Numbered from the stretch's first letter, positions 8,386 through 16,529 are shown. The stretch: DNA of 27,094 nt from CAIJMI01 sp964448085 (GCA_964448085.1 CAYUUX010000011.1:1-27094); one strand, 5' to 3'. The notes: generated by a model from the sequence alone, not told the origin. Numbers and translations: made by a program.

Positions 8386-9113
8386 AAACTCTCCTGCAAC
8401 AATCCATAGCGTTTGATCAGCACTTATTGGCGGTTCCGCTTGTTGAATCCAAAGAGGAGCTTCTATCGTTGGAAAGCTTGGCAATATACTATCCTGGCGT
8501 ATCTTTGCACTACAATAAATCAGTGTTGCCGTTTCTTCGCCTGTCCGTTGCGCATGCGTTGTTTACGGCAGCACAACGGCTTTCTGCCTTGGGATATGCC
8601 GTGCATTTGTATGATTGCTACAGATCACTCAAAACCCAGCAGCAAAAATTTATCCAACGCGCCCAGGAAATGAAGAAAAAACATCCCGGTGTGTCCTGTG
8701 AGTCATTATTCCAATTGGCCAATACCTATACAGCCGGTATTCCCATTCTTGCGGCACACACATCGGGTGCAGCTGTTGATGTTGGGTTGTTGGATACGGA
8801 TGGGCATGCTGTTGATATGGGAACGGTTTATGGAGATGCGACAAAGGAGAGTATGACCACCTGTTTGACGATAACAAAAAAGGCGCAATACCATCGCAAA
8901 ATTCTTTGTGAAGCGATGCAACGGGTTGGATTGATCAATTATCCCTTTGAATGGTGGCATTTTTCGATGGGTGATGTGGGTGCAGCATATAGTATGGGTC
9001 AGCCATATGCACGGTATGGTCCGGTGGATTACCATAAGCACGGTAGCGTATTCGTTTCGAATAAACAGGTGAGAACATGGTTTTCTTTTCAATTAAAGAA
9101 GACTTTGATATGA
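8382..9113 (+). CDS. VanX-like D-Ala-D-Ala dipeptidase (peptidase family M15D)
   Basis: Zinc peptidase of the M15 family, whose members cleave D-Ala-D-Ala dipeptide or the cell-wall stem peptide. The 243-aa protein shows the family features in order: YDCYRS with the substrate-binding Arg81, HTSGAAVDV (His126 and Asp133 as zinc ligands), and FEWWHF with catalytic Glu190 and zinc ligand His193. No signal peptide is visible, so it is probably cytoplasmic, as for VanX-type dipeptidases. That would suit recycling of dipeptides rather than wall trimming. It has no vanH or vanA neighbours, so resistance is not implied. ATGA overlaps join it to the GNAT gene upstream and argS downstream. Confidence 0.87.
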   Translation: MKTLLQQSIAFDQHLLAVPLVESKEELLSLESLAIYYPGVSLHYNKSVLPFLRLSVAHALFTAAQRLSALGYAVHLYDCYRSLKTQQQKFIQRAQEMKKKHPGVSCESLFQLANTYTAGIPILAAHTSGAAVDVGLLDTDGHAVDMGTVYGDATKESMTTCLTITKKAQYHRKILCEAMQRVGLINYPFEWWHFSMGDVGAAYSMGQPYARYGPVDYHKHGSVFVSNKQVRTWFSFQLKKTLI

Positions 9114-10993
9114 TGCATATATCCATGAAGCAACAATTGACGGATTTTTTTACTGTGCTTCTTGCCCAACTCGGGGTGACTGATGTCGTACCTCAGGTTT
9201 TCCGTTCGGAAAACGCTTCTCATGGGGACTACACCACCAATGTCGCGATGGTCGTTGCACGGCAAAAACATGATAATCCTATAACTATTGCAAATAAGTT
9301 AAAGAAGTTGTTGGAAACGCAATTAGCCTCAATACGCGGTTTAGATGGGGATCCAACTATACATCAAGAAGATCAAACTCTATCAGTTACAAGGGATAAA
9401 AAATTGGGTAAAGATATATTACAGGATATAGAGAAAATAGAAGTTGTCCCTCCAGGCTTCATAAATATCTTTGTTAGTGAGGCTAAACTTAGCACTCAAA
9501 TGAAGAATCTGCTAAATTTAGAAAAAAGCGCCAGAATACGCCAAAAATCGAAAGGTCGGAAGATTATGGTGGAATATGCGCACCCGAATACGCATAAAGC
9601 GTTCCATATAGGGCATTTGCGCAATATTACGACAGGTGAGTGTATGGTACGGCTGTTAAAGGCTGTGGGAAACACCGTTATTCGGGCGAATTATCAGGGC
9701 GATATAGGACTACATATCGCCAAATGCCTTTACGGTATCCTACATACGCCCAACGGTGCAGCGCAGGTCGATTCCGTCACCAACGTCAACGGGAAGGTTG
9801 ATTTCCTTGCCAATACGTATGTGAAAGGGTCTGCGGCGTACGAGAAGGATACGGAAGCAAAATTGGAAATAGAGCGTATTAACAAGCAAATATACGCAAA
9901 AGACCCATCCATATACGCCTTATACCAAAAGACACGGCAATGGAGTCTTGATTATTTTGAAACCATCTATAAACGGGTGGGCACGCATTTTGACCGCTAC
10001 TATTTCGAGTCTGAAACCTATGAGAATGGAAAAGCATTAGTTTTGGAGGGGGAGAAACGCGGGATTTTTGTGAATGACAAAGGGACAGTCATTTTTCCCG
10101 GCGAGAAATACGGTCTGCATAACCGTGTCTTTATTACGGGTGAAGGAAATCCGACATATGAAGCAAAGGATATGGGGCTTGCGCAACTGCAGTTTGCAGA
10201 AAAGCACCCGGATCTCATCATCCATTGTGTCGGCAGCGAACAAACAGGATACTTCCAGGTCATTATAGAGGCTCTCGCACACCTAATGCCTGAGACCAAA
10301 GGAAAAGAATATCATTTGGTCTATGGATGGGTGCGGCTTAAGGAAGGAAAGATGTCCAGCCGTACGGGTCAGGTTATTTTAGGAGAGTGGCTTCTTGACA
10401 ATGTAAAACAGGAAATTAAGAACATACTATTACATAATGATACAAAGTATTCAGAAAGAGAACAAAATGATATAGCAGAGGCGTGTGCGATTGCTGCAGT
10501 GAAGTATAGTTTCCTGAAAGTCGGTACGACGCAGGATATCGCCTTTGACATCAAGGAATCCATTAACATTAATGGGGATTCAGGACCATATCTTTTATAT
10601 TCCTACGCCAGGTGTCGCTCCGTACTTCGAAAAGCGGAAGGTGGTCGGATGGGAGCGGAAGAGCGAAAGGATCTGGAGGCGGCGGGAATAGGCATACAGG
10701 AATCGTTGTTACAAAAGCACTACACGTTGCAGTCGGAGGAACGTGCTGTGTTGCGGCACCTTCTGTATTTTTCTGAGATTGTGGAAGAGGCAGCAGAGCA
10801 TTTTGCGCCAAATATGGTGTGTACGTATTTGTTTGCGCTTTCTCAAGTGTTCAACCAATTCTACGCGACATGTCCGATTCTTGAAGTGGACGATCAGAAG
10901 CGCGCATTTCGTTTATTGATGGTCGAGGCAACAGCAGAAACACTTGCTCAGGGGCTCCATATATTGGGAATTCCTACGATTGAAAGGATGTAA
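9110..10993 (+). CDS. argS: Arginyl-tRNA synthetase
   Basis: Charges tRNA-Arg with arginine. The 627-aa product has the N-terminal Add-1-type region (GDYTTNVAM), the HIGH motif (HIGH at 166-169, within AFHIGHLRN), a KMSK-type loop KMSSR (414-418) and a C-terminal anticodon-binding helical domain. The KMSSR form is common among ArgRS. The chosen start, ATG 9110, overlaps the stop of the VanX-like gene (ATGA). An in-frame ATG at 9077 lies well inside that gene and is less likely. A second ATG follows immediately at 9113. Residues about 70-115 (RGLDGDPTIHQEDQTLS and onward) look like a lineage-specific insertion, and the DNA there is more AT-rich than its surroundings. Confidence 0.95.
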   Translation: MMHISMKQQLTDFFTVLLAQLGVTDVVPQVFRSENASHGDYTTNVAMVVARQKHDNPITIANKLKKLLETQLASIRGLDGDPTIHQEDQTLSVTRDKKLGKDILQDIEKIEVVPPGFINIFVSEAKLSTQMKNLLNLEKSARIRQKSKGRKIMVEYAHPNTHKAFHIGHLRNITTGECMVRLLKAVGNTVIRANYQGDIGLHIAKCLYGILHTPNGAAQVDSVTNVNGKVDFLANTYVKGSAAYEKDTEAKLEIERINKQIYAKDPSIYALYQKTRQWSLDYFETIYKRVGTHFDRYYFESETYENGKALVLEGEKRGIFVNDKGTVIFPGEKYGLHNRVFITGEGNPTYEAKDMGLAQLQFAEKHPDLIIHCVGSEQTGYFQVIIEALAHLMPETKGKEYHLVYGWVRLKEGKMSSRTGQVILGEWLLDNVKQEIKNILLHNDTKYSEREQNDIAEACAIAAVKYSFLKVGTTQDIAFDIKESININGDSGPYLLYSYARCRSVLRKAEGGRMGAEERKDLEAAGIGIQESLLQKHYTLQSEERAVLRHLLYFSEIVEEAAEHFAPNMVCTYLFALSQVFNQFYATCPILEVDDQKRAFRLLMVEATAETLAQGLHILGIPTIERM

Positions 10994-10996
10994 CCT

Positions 10997-11467
10997 ATGG
11001 CAGGGAAAACGACGGAAATATTATCTGCTGAAGCAACGATTCATTTAACAGTACTTCTTGACGATCAAATGCGTCAGGCATTTCCACAGGTAGATGGGGT
11101 GAATGCAACATACAAAAAATATGTCAGCGGGCATGAAGATGCGCCGCCATTCGTGTCGTTTATGGATCGGTTGTCCCCTGAACTTCGCGCGCCGGTCATT
11201 GACCGAGCGCTGGAGGCTGCTTCCGATCCGGAGCATCCGGCATTTTGTGAACATGGGTCTGCACACACGACGTTTTATGAGGCAATAGAGAAATTACGGT
11301 ATTTTGTATCAGAGCTGCAAGGAGAACATCGGTGGGGAACGTTGGATGTCTCAGATTTGTTGAATATTCCGACAACCGGAAGTGATATTGGACGAACCAA
11401 ACAACGATTTTTAGTAGAAACGCCGATGTTTTTCCCGTATATCAGTGCGCCCCAAACCGTTTCTTGA
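10997..11467 (+). CDS. Hypothetical protein, 156 aa, end of the T-box operon
   Basis: I do not recognise this protein. It begins three bases after the argS stop, so it is probably co-transcribed and coupled, although no good Shine-Dalgarno is seen. It is soluble and predicted mainly helical, with a C-terminal stretch (TLDVSDLLNI, then TGSDIGRTKQRFL) that might be a small helix-turn-helix-like unit; I would not rely on that. Its last 50 nt overlap an open frame that continues as the next ORF in the +1 frame. The two may be a single gene of about 350 codons broken by a one-base insertion (see findings). Alternatively they are two coupled genes. Confidence 0.6.
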   Translation: MAGKTTEILSAEATIHLTVLLDDQMRQAFPQVDGVNATYKKYVSGHEDAPPFVSFMDRLSPELRAPVIDRALEAASDPEHPAFCEHGSAHTTFYEAIEKLRYFVSELQGEHRWGTLDVSDLLNIPTTGSDIGRTKQRFLVETPMFFPYISAPQTVS

Positions 11468-12041
11468 TGCATCGGAAATTGGGCATTCTACCAGCGCAAT
11501 CGGTACATTATACAAACAATTGCGGCGTGCTGGAGCGGTCAGTGTTGACCATATGGCATCGGCAATTCTTACGGCGAATTTTCTGAAATTAGCACCGGAG
11601 GAAAGTCTGACGATTTTTGGCAACAAAGAATATCGTGAACGGCTTCTTGGTGCGAAATTTCCCAAAGCAGGATTGGTTTCGGCAAATAATCCCGATCACG
11701 TTCGCATGATGCATGCACTCTACAACACGCTTACCGTACCAACGACTGGTGGGAGAGTGCTTAACTATGATCCGGAAGCCTACAAACGTGCAGTTGGTAT
11801 TTTGGAGGTGAATAACCTTGTGAAACCGGGTGCCATTCATCGGGAACCGTTGCGGATGGTACAGACAAAAGATGCGGCGTTTGCCCGCGCGGTGTTTGCA
11901 AGTGCGGAAGAAAAAGCACATCGGCTCGCACCGAAGGAACTGTTGGATCCCGTTCGTACGAAATATATAGAAATGCATTATGGCAAACACGTCACTTCTG
12001 AGTTAATAACGGCGTATGTGTTGATTCCACGCTACATGTAA
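11445..12041 (+). CDS. Hypothetical protein, 198 aa, overlapping the previous ORF
   Basis: I do not recognise it. The only start available in this frame is GTG 11445, because a stop at 11415 closes the frame, and no Shine-Dalgarno precedes it. That weak start, with a 23-nt overlap, makes an origin by frameshift from the upstream gene plausible. It is soluble, helical and basic. FLDASEIGHSTSAIGTLYKQL followed by GAVSVDHMASAI resembles a winged-helix DNA-binding segment, but no family can be named. The M14-like peptidase follows 20 bp later from its own promoter. Confidence 0.6.
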   Translation: MRPKPFLDASEIGHSTSAIGTLYKQLRRAGAVSVDHMASAILTANFLKLAPEESLTIFGNKEYRERLLGAKFPKAGLVSANNPDHVRMMHALYNTLTVPTTGGRVLNYDPEAYKRAVGILEVNNLVKPGAIHREPLRMVQTKDAAFARAVFASAEEKAHRLAPKELLDPVRTKYIEMHYGKHVTSELITAYVLIPRYM

Positions 12042-12046
12042 CTATT

Positions 12047-12062
12047 TGCTATACTTATTTTA
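12047..12062 (+). promoter_or_regulatory. Extended -10 promoter of the M14-like peptidase (leaderless)
   Basis: TGcTATACT (12047-12055) is an extended -10 element, and the ATG at 12062 follows after six bases. No -35 match lies at normal spacing and no Shine-Dalgarno exists, so transcription probably begins at the start codon. Confidence 0.6.
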
Positions 12063-13192
12063 TGGAAAAAGGTCCAGTATTCTTTGGAACTTCAGAAGTA
12101 TCAAAACAGCCAGCGTTTCTTCGTCGGACGTATTCTTCCTTTATTGACAAGGAAGGTGTCATCCGTACCCAACGGACCGTCGGGAAACCCGCTATCCGCT
12201 TTGAAGATCACGAAATGCCTCCTGAAGGTGTATTGGAACGGCTGGACTATGCAGTCATACAGGAACAAAGTGATGATCCAAAACCGGTTGAAGTGGCGCT
12301 CATTGGTGGGCTGCACGCAGATGAGGAACGAGCACCGATGGTTGCTGCAGAACTGTTTGCAGACAAACAATTTCCCCGCGTGGAAGCGTGGAATACGCAC
12401 GTGTTAGCAGGTATGTTGGGGCGAAGAGGATGGGTTCGTCCTCTCACGCTTGCAGAAATTGCCAATGGCAGCGTTCCGGAGCGAAACCGCATTCAGATGG
12501 AAAATACGAAACAGGTTGTGGACGGTGGCGCGCCGGGAGTCGCAGTTGATTTAAACCGGCAGTTTCCCATACCGGAAACCGCAAAATCATGGGAAGACGT
12601 TTGGAAAGCCGTGCCATATCCTGAAGCACGATTACTTTTACAGATGTCCAGGGACAATCCGAACGTAAAGTATTTATTTTCCTTTCATGAGGATCCGGAA
12701 TTTGGCTATGGCGAGACACCAAAACCCGGCACAGAGCAGCTGACGCGGGATGGAATCTATTTTTACGATATGTGTCCGGATGCACGTACGGATCCGGACA
12801 AACCCCTTGTTATGAAGCTTAAAGACAGGTTGGCAGCCGCTTTGACTCAAGCGGGCTTTTCGATGTTTCACGGCGTTGATGATCCGGACGATCCGGATTT
12901 GGGGTACGCAGCAGATCATGGGTACATCTATCAGCCGAACGTAAATGAAGAGGGAAAACGGCATCTGGACAAGACATTTGAATCGGGTATGGTGGAACTC
13001 GGACGATTGGGAATCAATGCCGTGCAACGGGCAATGAGTTTTGAAGTACCCGCCGGGCTGTCACCGGAACGAAAACACATGATTATGGATATTATCACCA
13101 ATACGTTTGTTTTACCGTTTCTTGAGGCAAAAGGGATTAAGACACGAACGGGCGTTATTCGTACTCCGCTTCGTGGAAGACGTGTTGTGTAA
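12062..13192 (+). CDS. M14-family zinc carboxypeptidase / deacylase-like protein
   Basis: Predicted zinc hydrolase of the carboxypeptidase A / succinylglutamate desuccinylase superfamily, acting on an unknown peptide or N-acyl amino acid. The zinc-binding HxxE is in IGGLHADEE (His85, Glu88). The substrate-binding segment is AVDLNRQFP (Asp163, Asn165, Arg166), a strong M14 signature. The third zinc ligand is probably His209 in FSFHEDPE. Length is 376 aa with no signal peptide. I could not place the catalytic Glu of the C-terminal part. It has its own leaderless promoter, is separated from the upstream pair by 20 bp, and is followed by the first small-protein operon. Context does not indicate a substrate. 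Confidence 0.82.
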   Translation: MEKGPVFFGTSEVSKQPAFLRRTYSSFIDKEGVIRTQRTVGKPAIRFEDHEMPPEGVLERLDYAVIQEQSDDPKPVEVALIGGLHADEERAPMVAAELFADKQFPRVEAWNTHVLAGMLGRRGWVRPLTLAEIANGSVPERNRIQMENTKQVVDGGAPGVAVDLNRQFPIPETAKSWEDVWKAVPYPEARLLLQMSRDNPNVKYLFSFHEDPEFGYGETPKPGTEQLTRDGIYFYDMCPDARTDPDKPLVMKLKDRLAAALTQAGFSMFHGVDDPDDPDLGYAADHGYIYQPNVNEEGKRHLDKTFESGMVELGRLGINAVQRAMSFEVPAGLSPERKHMIMDIITNTFVLPFLEAKGIKTRTGVIRTPLRGRRVV

Positions 13193-13213
13193 ACCCATTG
13201 TCTTCCCGATTTC

Positions 13214-13246
13214 TTGACTTGCTTTTCTTCATTTTTAGCCTATAAT
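13214..13246 (+). promoter_or_regulatory. Promoter of small-protein operon 1
   Basis: A -10 TATAAT at 13241-13246, followed by TCC, has TTGCTT (13219-13224) 16 bp upstream. A TTGACT at 13214-13219 is a better hexamer but sits 21 bp away. The -10 and the following bases (TATAATTCC) are identical in operon 3. Confidence 0.7.
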
Positions 13247-13266
13247 TCCACTATACTTCCAAAGTT

Positions 13267-13326
13267 AAAGCAGCAATACGCGCTGTTTTGTCTACGTTGG
13301 ATGTTTTGCTCTTTACCATATCGTGC
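13267..13326 (+). promoter_or_regulatory. Shared leader element, copy 1: hairpin, U-run and CTTTACCATATCGTG
   Basis: Hairpin CAGC-AATACGC-GCTG (13271-13285), extended to eight pairs by AAAG and TTTT on either side (13267-13289). The motif TCTTTACCATATCGTG follows at 13310-13325. The hairpin begins about 20-24 nt after the -10 box and the motif 25 nt after the hairpin. The same order and spacing recur before operons 2, 3 and 4. Confidence 0.65.
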
Positions 13327-13357
13327 AGATATATTTGATTGTTTTGAAGGAGAAGCG

Positions 13358-13561
13358 ATGGACAAATCTCGGAAACAGTTCCATGTATTGGAAGCGGTGC
13401 GGCTGAGAGAGGCTGTTGATGAGTATCCAAAAGGGTGCATTGTCAACATAATTAATCTGTCTTGTTCTGGAAAATCAGCGGACATCGCAGAGTATCGGGA
13501 AGAAACCCTTGGTCCTATTGTTACCGTATCGTTAGCATGTTTGGAACACATTCAACCATAA
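13358..13561 (+). CDS. Small unknown protein, operon 1 gene 1 (67 aa)
   Basis: I do not recognise it. It starts at ATG 13358 with AAGGAG six bases upstream; longer in-frame openings run through the promoter and are rejected. The 67 residues begin with a basic helix (MDKSRKQFHVLEAVRLREAV) and continue with a mixed region holding two Cys residues. It is the first gene after the shared leader and is smaller than its neighbours. The next gene follows after 14 bp with its own strong Shine-Dalgarno. Confidence 0.72.
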   Translation: MDKSRKQFHVLEAVRLREAVDEYPKGCIVNIINLSCSGKSADIAEYREETLGPIVTVSLACLEHIQP

Positions 13562-13575
13562 AGAAGGAGAGAGAA

Positions 13576-13971
13576 ATGAGTACGGGAATTGAATCGGAAA
13601 TGAGTGTTGAAGGCATTTTGTCGAGGTTTGAACATTTGGAAATGCAGCCAGGAATTGTTTACGAAAAAGAATTAAGCTTGATCACTATTCTTTTGTGGGG
13701 AATTCAAGCCTGGGTTACGCTGGAGGGCGATCGGATGGAAATGGAACGGAAAACAGGAAACATTCCAACCGGTTGTGCAACGCGCGACACCATGGATCGG
13801 TATGCCGATGCTATCCACATGATTGTGCATGCAAACACTGCGCGTCTCGTGAAATGCGCCAACAAAGATATGCCCTTGTGGGAAGCACTGGTTCATCTCG
13901 ACGAAGAGTGTCACAAGACGATAGCAAAAATCAATGATGAACGACAAAGTTTTTTCCAACCGATGCATTGA
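13576..13971 (+). CDS. Small helical unknown protein, operon 1 gene 2 (131 aa), GI-W family
   Basis: Function unknown. The strong ribosome binding site AAGGAGA precedes ATG 13576. It is clearly homologous to the next gene: ILLWGIQAW aligns with VLVMGIRLW, EGDRMEMERKTGNIP with EGNRILVERKQGRIP, and both end in a QP[MI] tail. Three genes of operon 2 share the hydrophobic 'hhhG[IL]' helix. The protein is soluble and nearly all helical, with no signal or membrane segment and no catalytic motif, which suggests a structural or binding role. Separation from neighbours is 14 and 13 bp. Confidence 0.82.
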   Translation: MSTGIESEMSVEGILSRFEHLEMQPGIVYEKELSLITILLWGIQAWVTLEGDRMEMERKTGNIPTGCATRDTMDRYADAIHMIVHANTARLVKCANKDMPLWEALVHLDEECHKTIAKINDERQSFFQPMH

Positions 13972-13984
13972 AAGGAGCTAGCAA

Positions 13985-14353
13985 ATGACTGATACGCCAC
14001 GTACCATAGAGCATATGTTGGAATCGTTTACCCAACCAGGAACGGATATTGATCGAGAACTCATACTCGTTCTTGTCATGGGTATCAGACTCTGGACATC
14101 CAACGAAGGAAATCGAATACTTGTTGAACGAAAACAAGGACGGATTCCAAAGGGGCTTACGGTGTTAGCGAAGATGCATACGTATTATTCTGTGCTCCGT
14201 GCGTTAGCTTTGTACATTGAGGCTACGTATGGGCAGAAGAATGATTCCAGTGAGTGGGATGATCCATTCTGGTGGGATCTTTTTCAGCAATGTAACGCCA
14301 CTGCCTATGTCATTGATGAAACAAAACACCGATTTCACCAGCCAATTCAATAG
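13985..14353 (+). CDS. Small helical unknown protein, operon 1 gene 3 (122 aa), GI-W family
   Basis: Paralogue of the gene just upstream, sharing LVMGIRLW, the NEGNRILVERKQGRIPKG segment and the final HQPIQ. AAAGGAG sits at the correct distance before ATG 13985. It carries a Trp-rich acidic segment (SSEWDDPFWWDLFQQC) not present in its sister. The C-terminal helix, WDLFQQCNATAYVIDETKHRF, aligns with YQVLFQECDETRYLLES of operon 2 gene 2, which ties the two operons together. Function unknown. Confidence 0.82.
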   Translation: MTDTPRTIEHMLESFTQPGTDIDRELILVLVMGIRLWTSNEGNRILVERKQGRIPKGLTVLAKMHTYYSVLRALALYIEATYGQKNDSSEWDDPFWWDLFQQCNATAYVIDETKHRFHQPIQ

Positions 14354-14375
14354 GTATTCCAAAAAGGAGGAACCA

Positions 14376-14669
14376 ATGTTTCCCAGAAAAATAGATCGTA
14401 CCGCGCCTTCTTTGCAACATGCAGCGAAATCCACAAGCCCTTTGTATACGCCGATTTTTTCGGTTATTACCGAGAAAAAGGACATACTTGAGGCGCTCAG
14501 GAGCATTGCTGCAAGAGCAAAAGAGCCTGTGTGGATGTGCCTGGATCGCGAGGTGAAGCTTGCCATCGTACAGGATGTTGAAAGCCTCCTGACCTCGCCC
14601 GATACCGAGATTGTTGATTTAGCAACAACTGTTCTTGCTGATCTCGCGTATCGAATCAATCAAACGTAA
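14376..14669 (+). CDS. Small helical unknown protein, operon 1 gene 4 (97 aa)
   Basis: Start ATG 14376 is set by the perfect AAGGAGG 6 bases upstream; an in-frame ATG further up lies inside the previous gene. The N-terminal ~30 residues are polar and probably disordered (Ser/Thr/Pro-rich). The rest is a run of amphipathic helices (KKDILEALRSIAARAKEPV, then REVKLAIVQDVESLL and TEIVDLATTVLADLAYRI), a HEAT-like pattern. Function is unknown. Its stop is followed directly by the repeated terminator, so it is the last gene of operon 1. Confidence 0.8.
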   Translation: MFPRKIDRTAPSLQHAAKSTSPLYTPIFSVITEKKDILEALRSIAARAKEPVWMCLDREVKLAIVQDVESLLTSPDTEIVDLATTVLADLAYRINQT

Positions 14670-14670
14670 T

Positions 14671-14767
14671 GCACGATGTGCACCACACACCATCCCAATT
14701 CAAGGGATTGTCTTTTATTGGCGAGTAATCGTCATATTTTGATAATTCTGGGGGTGGTGTTTTTTTT
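14671..14767 (+). terminator. Repeated composite terminator, copy 1
   Basis: Begins one base after the last stop codon of operon 1. Outer stem: CACCATCCC (14688-14696) with GGGGTGGTG ending at 14759, allowing one G-U pair, followed by eight T's. The interior holds CAAT/ATTG and GGCGA/TCGTC hairpins. Near-identical copies lie at 17155-17251 and 19031-19125. Confidence 0.85.
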
Positions 14768-14818
14768 GGTTTGCATCTTCGGAGTAAAGCTCTGGAAAGC
14801 TCGTGGATTCGGCATTTT

Positions 14819-14846
14819 TTGACAAAACAGTGCCGTGGCATATAAT
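14819..14846 (+). promoter_or_regulatory. Consensus promoter of small-protein operon 2
   Basis: TTGACA (14819-14824) and TATAAT (14841-14846), both perfect, are separated by 16 bp. This is the strongest promoter in the window and implies high expression of operon 2 unless the leader hairpin limits it. Confidence 0.88.
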
Positions 14847-14869
14847 CCGGGATAGTATATTTGTTCCTG

Positions 14870-14929
14870 CTGGCAAGTGCGCCAGTTTTTTGTGGGCAAG
14901 TTTACACTATTGTTCTTTACCATATCGTG
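14870..14929 (+). promoter_or_regulatory. Shared leader element, copy 2: hairpin, U-run and CTTTACCATATCGTG
   Basis: CTGGC-AAGTGC-GCCAG (14870-14885) followed by six T's looks like a small intrinsic terminator placed 23 nt after the -10 box. The motif TCTTTACCATATCGTG (14914-14929) follows 29 nt after the hairpin. A hairpin with a U-run inside the leader suggests attenuation. Confidence 0.65.
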
Positions 14930-15008
14930 TGAAAAGAAAGGAGTAAGGGAGCGTACGTACGAGTAGAGTGGGTTGTATATTCAAATCACGAGAGGAGACC
15001 GAGGATAT

Positions 15009-15305
15009 ATGGCACCAAAACAACCAAAGCAGGTGGCACAAACATTGCAGTCAGCCATTCGACAGTTAAAACCGGAATATGAAAACACCGATGAGATTCT
15101 TCTGTATATTCTTGGCCTTACACGTCCGGAGTGTACTGAGAAACACGACTGTTTTGAATGGGAGCAGGCAATTGAACCGATCAAGAAAGTTTTTGAGCAC
15201 GATTCGCGATTTACTGAACGAACGCATGCACGAGAACTGCTTGAACATATTCGGGATCATTGTCCTGACGACAAAAAGCATTTGATCAAACACATATTGA
15301 AATAA
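15009..15305 (+). CDS. Small basic unknown protein, operon 2 gene 1 (98 aa)
   Basis: Function unknown. Start ATG 15009 has GAGG (15001) and GAGGAG (14992) upstream. The protein begins with a Lys-rich segment (MAPKQPKQVAQTLQSAIRQL), then helices, and ends with a charged helix (DDKKHLIKHILK). It holds three Cys residues, two of them close together (RPECTEKHDC). It has no membrane segment. The next gene follows after 9 bp, with its Shine-Dalgarno overlapping this stop codon. Confidence 0.78.
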   Translation: MAPKQPKQVAQTLQSAIRQLKPEYENTDEILLYILGLTRPECTEKHDCFEWEQAIEPIKKVFEHDSRFTERTHARELLEHIRDHCPDDKKHLIKHILK

Positions 15306-15314
15306 GGAGGCTGC

Positions 15315-15683
15315 ATGTGTATCCGAACGAAAGATGAATGGGGGAATATAGAAAAGCAGTTGCGTTCTTCCAGAACACCGGTTTTTGTACGGACAATCCT
15401 CGTTTTGGGAATCCGCGAGTTTGTCCGAAACAAAGCAAAGACTCTTGATGCACTTCCATCCCATGATCCAAACAGGGAGAAGGAACGTGCGCTTTTCGGA
15501 GACGAGTGCCGCAACCTGTATGTGCTCATTGTGAGCGTAGCAGCACAGGTAAAACGGCGGTATACGACCTTCAAAAGCCCAGTCAACCAGGGAGAAGCAT
15601 GGACGGACCAGCGGTATCAAGTGTTGTTTCAGGAATGTGACGAGACAAGGTACTTGCTGGAAAGCAACGCGAGAAATTTCTAA
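15315..15683 (+). CDS. Small helical unknown protein, operon 2 gene 2 (122 aa), GI-W family
   Basis: AAGGAGG precedes ATG 15315. It belongs with the operon 1 pair: TILVLGIREF aligns with LVLVMGIRLW, and the C-terminal YQVLFQECDETRYLLESNARNF aligns with the WDLFQQCNATAYVIDETKHRF region of operon 1 gene 3. Spacing between the two blocks is also similar. It is basic, helical and soluble. Function unknown. Confidence 0.8.
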   Translation: MCIRTKDEWGNIEKQLRSSRTPVFVRTILVLGIREFVRNKAKTLDALPSHDPNREKERALFGDECRNLYVLIVSVAAQVKRRYTTFKSPVNQGEAWTDQRYQVLFQECDETRYLLESNARNF

Positions 15684-15708
15684 GAGTGTTGAAAAAGAGG
15701 AGGAAGCG

Positions 15709-16083
15709 ATGGGAATAGTTATGGGAGACGGTGACGGCTATAAACTCAGGGTGACGAAAGAACAGAAATTACTTACCAAAGAAGGCACAAAGGTTCTTCT
15801 GAGTCCCCAAGATCAGGCAGCGATTGTGGATGCAGTACATATTGCAGCACGTAGTAACAACCTTGCATTCATGCGGCTTGTGTTTATGGGGTTGGAGACT
15901 ACTCTCGATGCGTATCGTTATGGTGACGCAAGCGAGTTGCTTGATCTCAAAGTGGCGTTGGAATACATGATTGAGCGCATGGGCCGACTCACCGTGGCAA
16001 CCAATCCACTTGTGACCCATTGTTCTATTCTTGTTTCCAGGATTGTCATTCTTTTGGAAACGCGTGCATTATGGGGGGAGTAA
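15709..16083 (+). CDS. Small helical unknown protein, operon 2 gene 3 (124 aa)
   Basis: Strong ribosome binding site GAGGAGG before ATG 15709; an in-frame ATG upstream lies in the previous gene. The N-terminal 45 residues are polar. From there AFMRLVFMGLETTLDAY aligns with DVVRLVLWGLKARLETV of operon 2 gene 5, and both keep a long helical region of matching length afterwards. The core helix matches the hhhG[IL] pattern of the GI-W proteins, so it may be a distant member. Function unknown. Confidence 0.8.
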   Translation: MGIVMGDGDGYKLRVTKEQKLLTKEGTKVLLSPQDQAAIVDAVHIAARSNNLAFMRLVFMGLETTLDAYRYGDASELLDLKVALEYMIERMGRLTVATNPLVTHCSILVSRIVILLETRALWGE

Positions 16084-16136
16084 ACACATACATTTGTTAC
16101 TTTTCGGTTGTCGTGCAAAGAGAAAGAGAGGAATAA

Positions 16137-16529
16137 ATGACAAAGTTTACGGATGTTTTGATAGAGCGGGGTGTACGAGAGCTTACCCATGGTCAAACGA
16201 CGGAAGAAATCGAACATGGCATATGTCTGTTTCGATTCAATTTTCTCCCAGCGTTGAAAAAAAATCCCAATTTGCTTGTATTTTTGAATGACTGGCGGGA
16301 CGCACTGTTTGAAGCGCTGAATCTTCCAGTTGCAAGTACGTTTCAAAAACGGCTGATTGTGTGTCTGCTGTTGACGGAATTTGAGCCGGATACCGTAGTG
16401 GAACCCGTGTCTCAATTTGTTTCCCATTGCAGCACCATCGATCGGTTGGAAATCAAGCGTATGCTTGGTGAACATTCCATTCTGGAACATCCAGATGTTT
16501 TGGGTATGTTTGATCCGATAAAGACCTGA
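16137..16529 (+). CDS. Small helical unknown protein, operon 2 gene 4 (130 aa)
   Basis: Start ATG 16137 with GAGAGGAA upstream; 53 bp separate it from the previous gene, the largest gap in the operon. It is helical and soluble, with LLVFLNDWRDALFEALNLP and FQKRLIVCLLLTEFEPDTV as hydrophobic helices. It lacks the G[IL] motif of its neighbours, so I do not place it in their family. Function unknown. Confidence 0.78.
   Translation: MTKFTDVLIERGVRELTHGQTTEEIEHGICLFRFNFLPALKKNPNLLVFLNDWRDALFEALNLPVASTFQKRLIVCLLLTEFEPDTVVEPVSQFVSHCSTIDRLEIKRMLGEHSILEHPDVLGMFDPIKT

Larger units (their letters stand above)
14768..15008 (+). other. Gene-free region between operons 1 and 2
   Basis: With the terminator this makes about 340 bp without a gene. 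It contains the operon 2 promoter, the shared leader element, and about 80 bp between the motif and the first start codon that include an unused-looking AAGGAG (14938-14943). No open frame of note follows that site. Confidence 0.6.

Noticed and set aside
8382..9113. VanX-like gene as part of a vancomycin-resistance cluster
   Set aside because: No vanH, vanA-type ligase or vanRS genes are present; the gene is embedded in an amino-acid and aminoacyl-tRNA operon.
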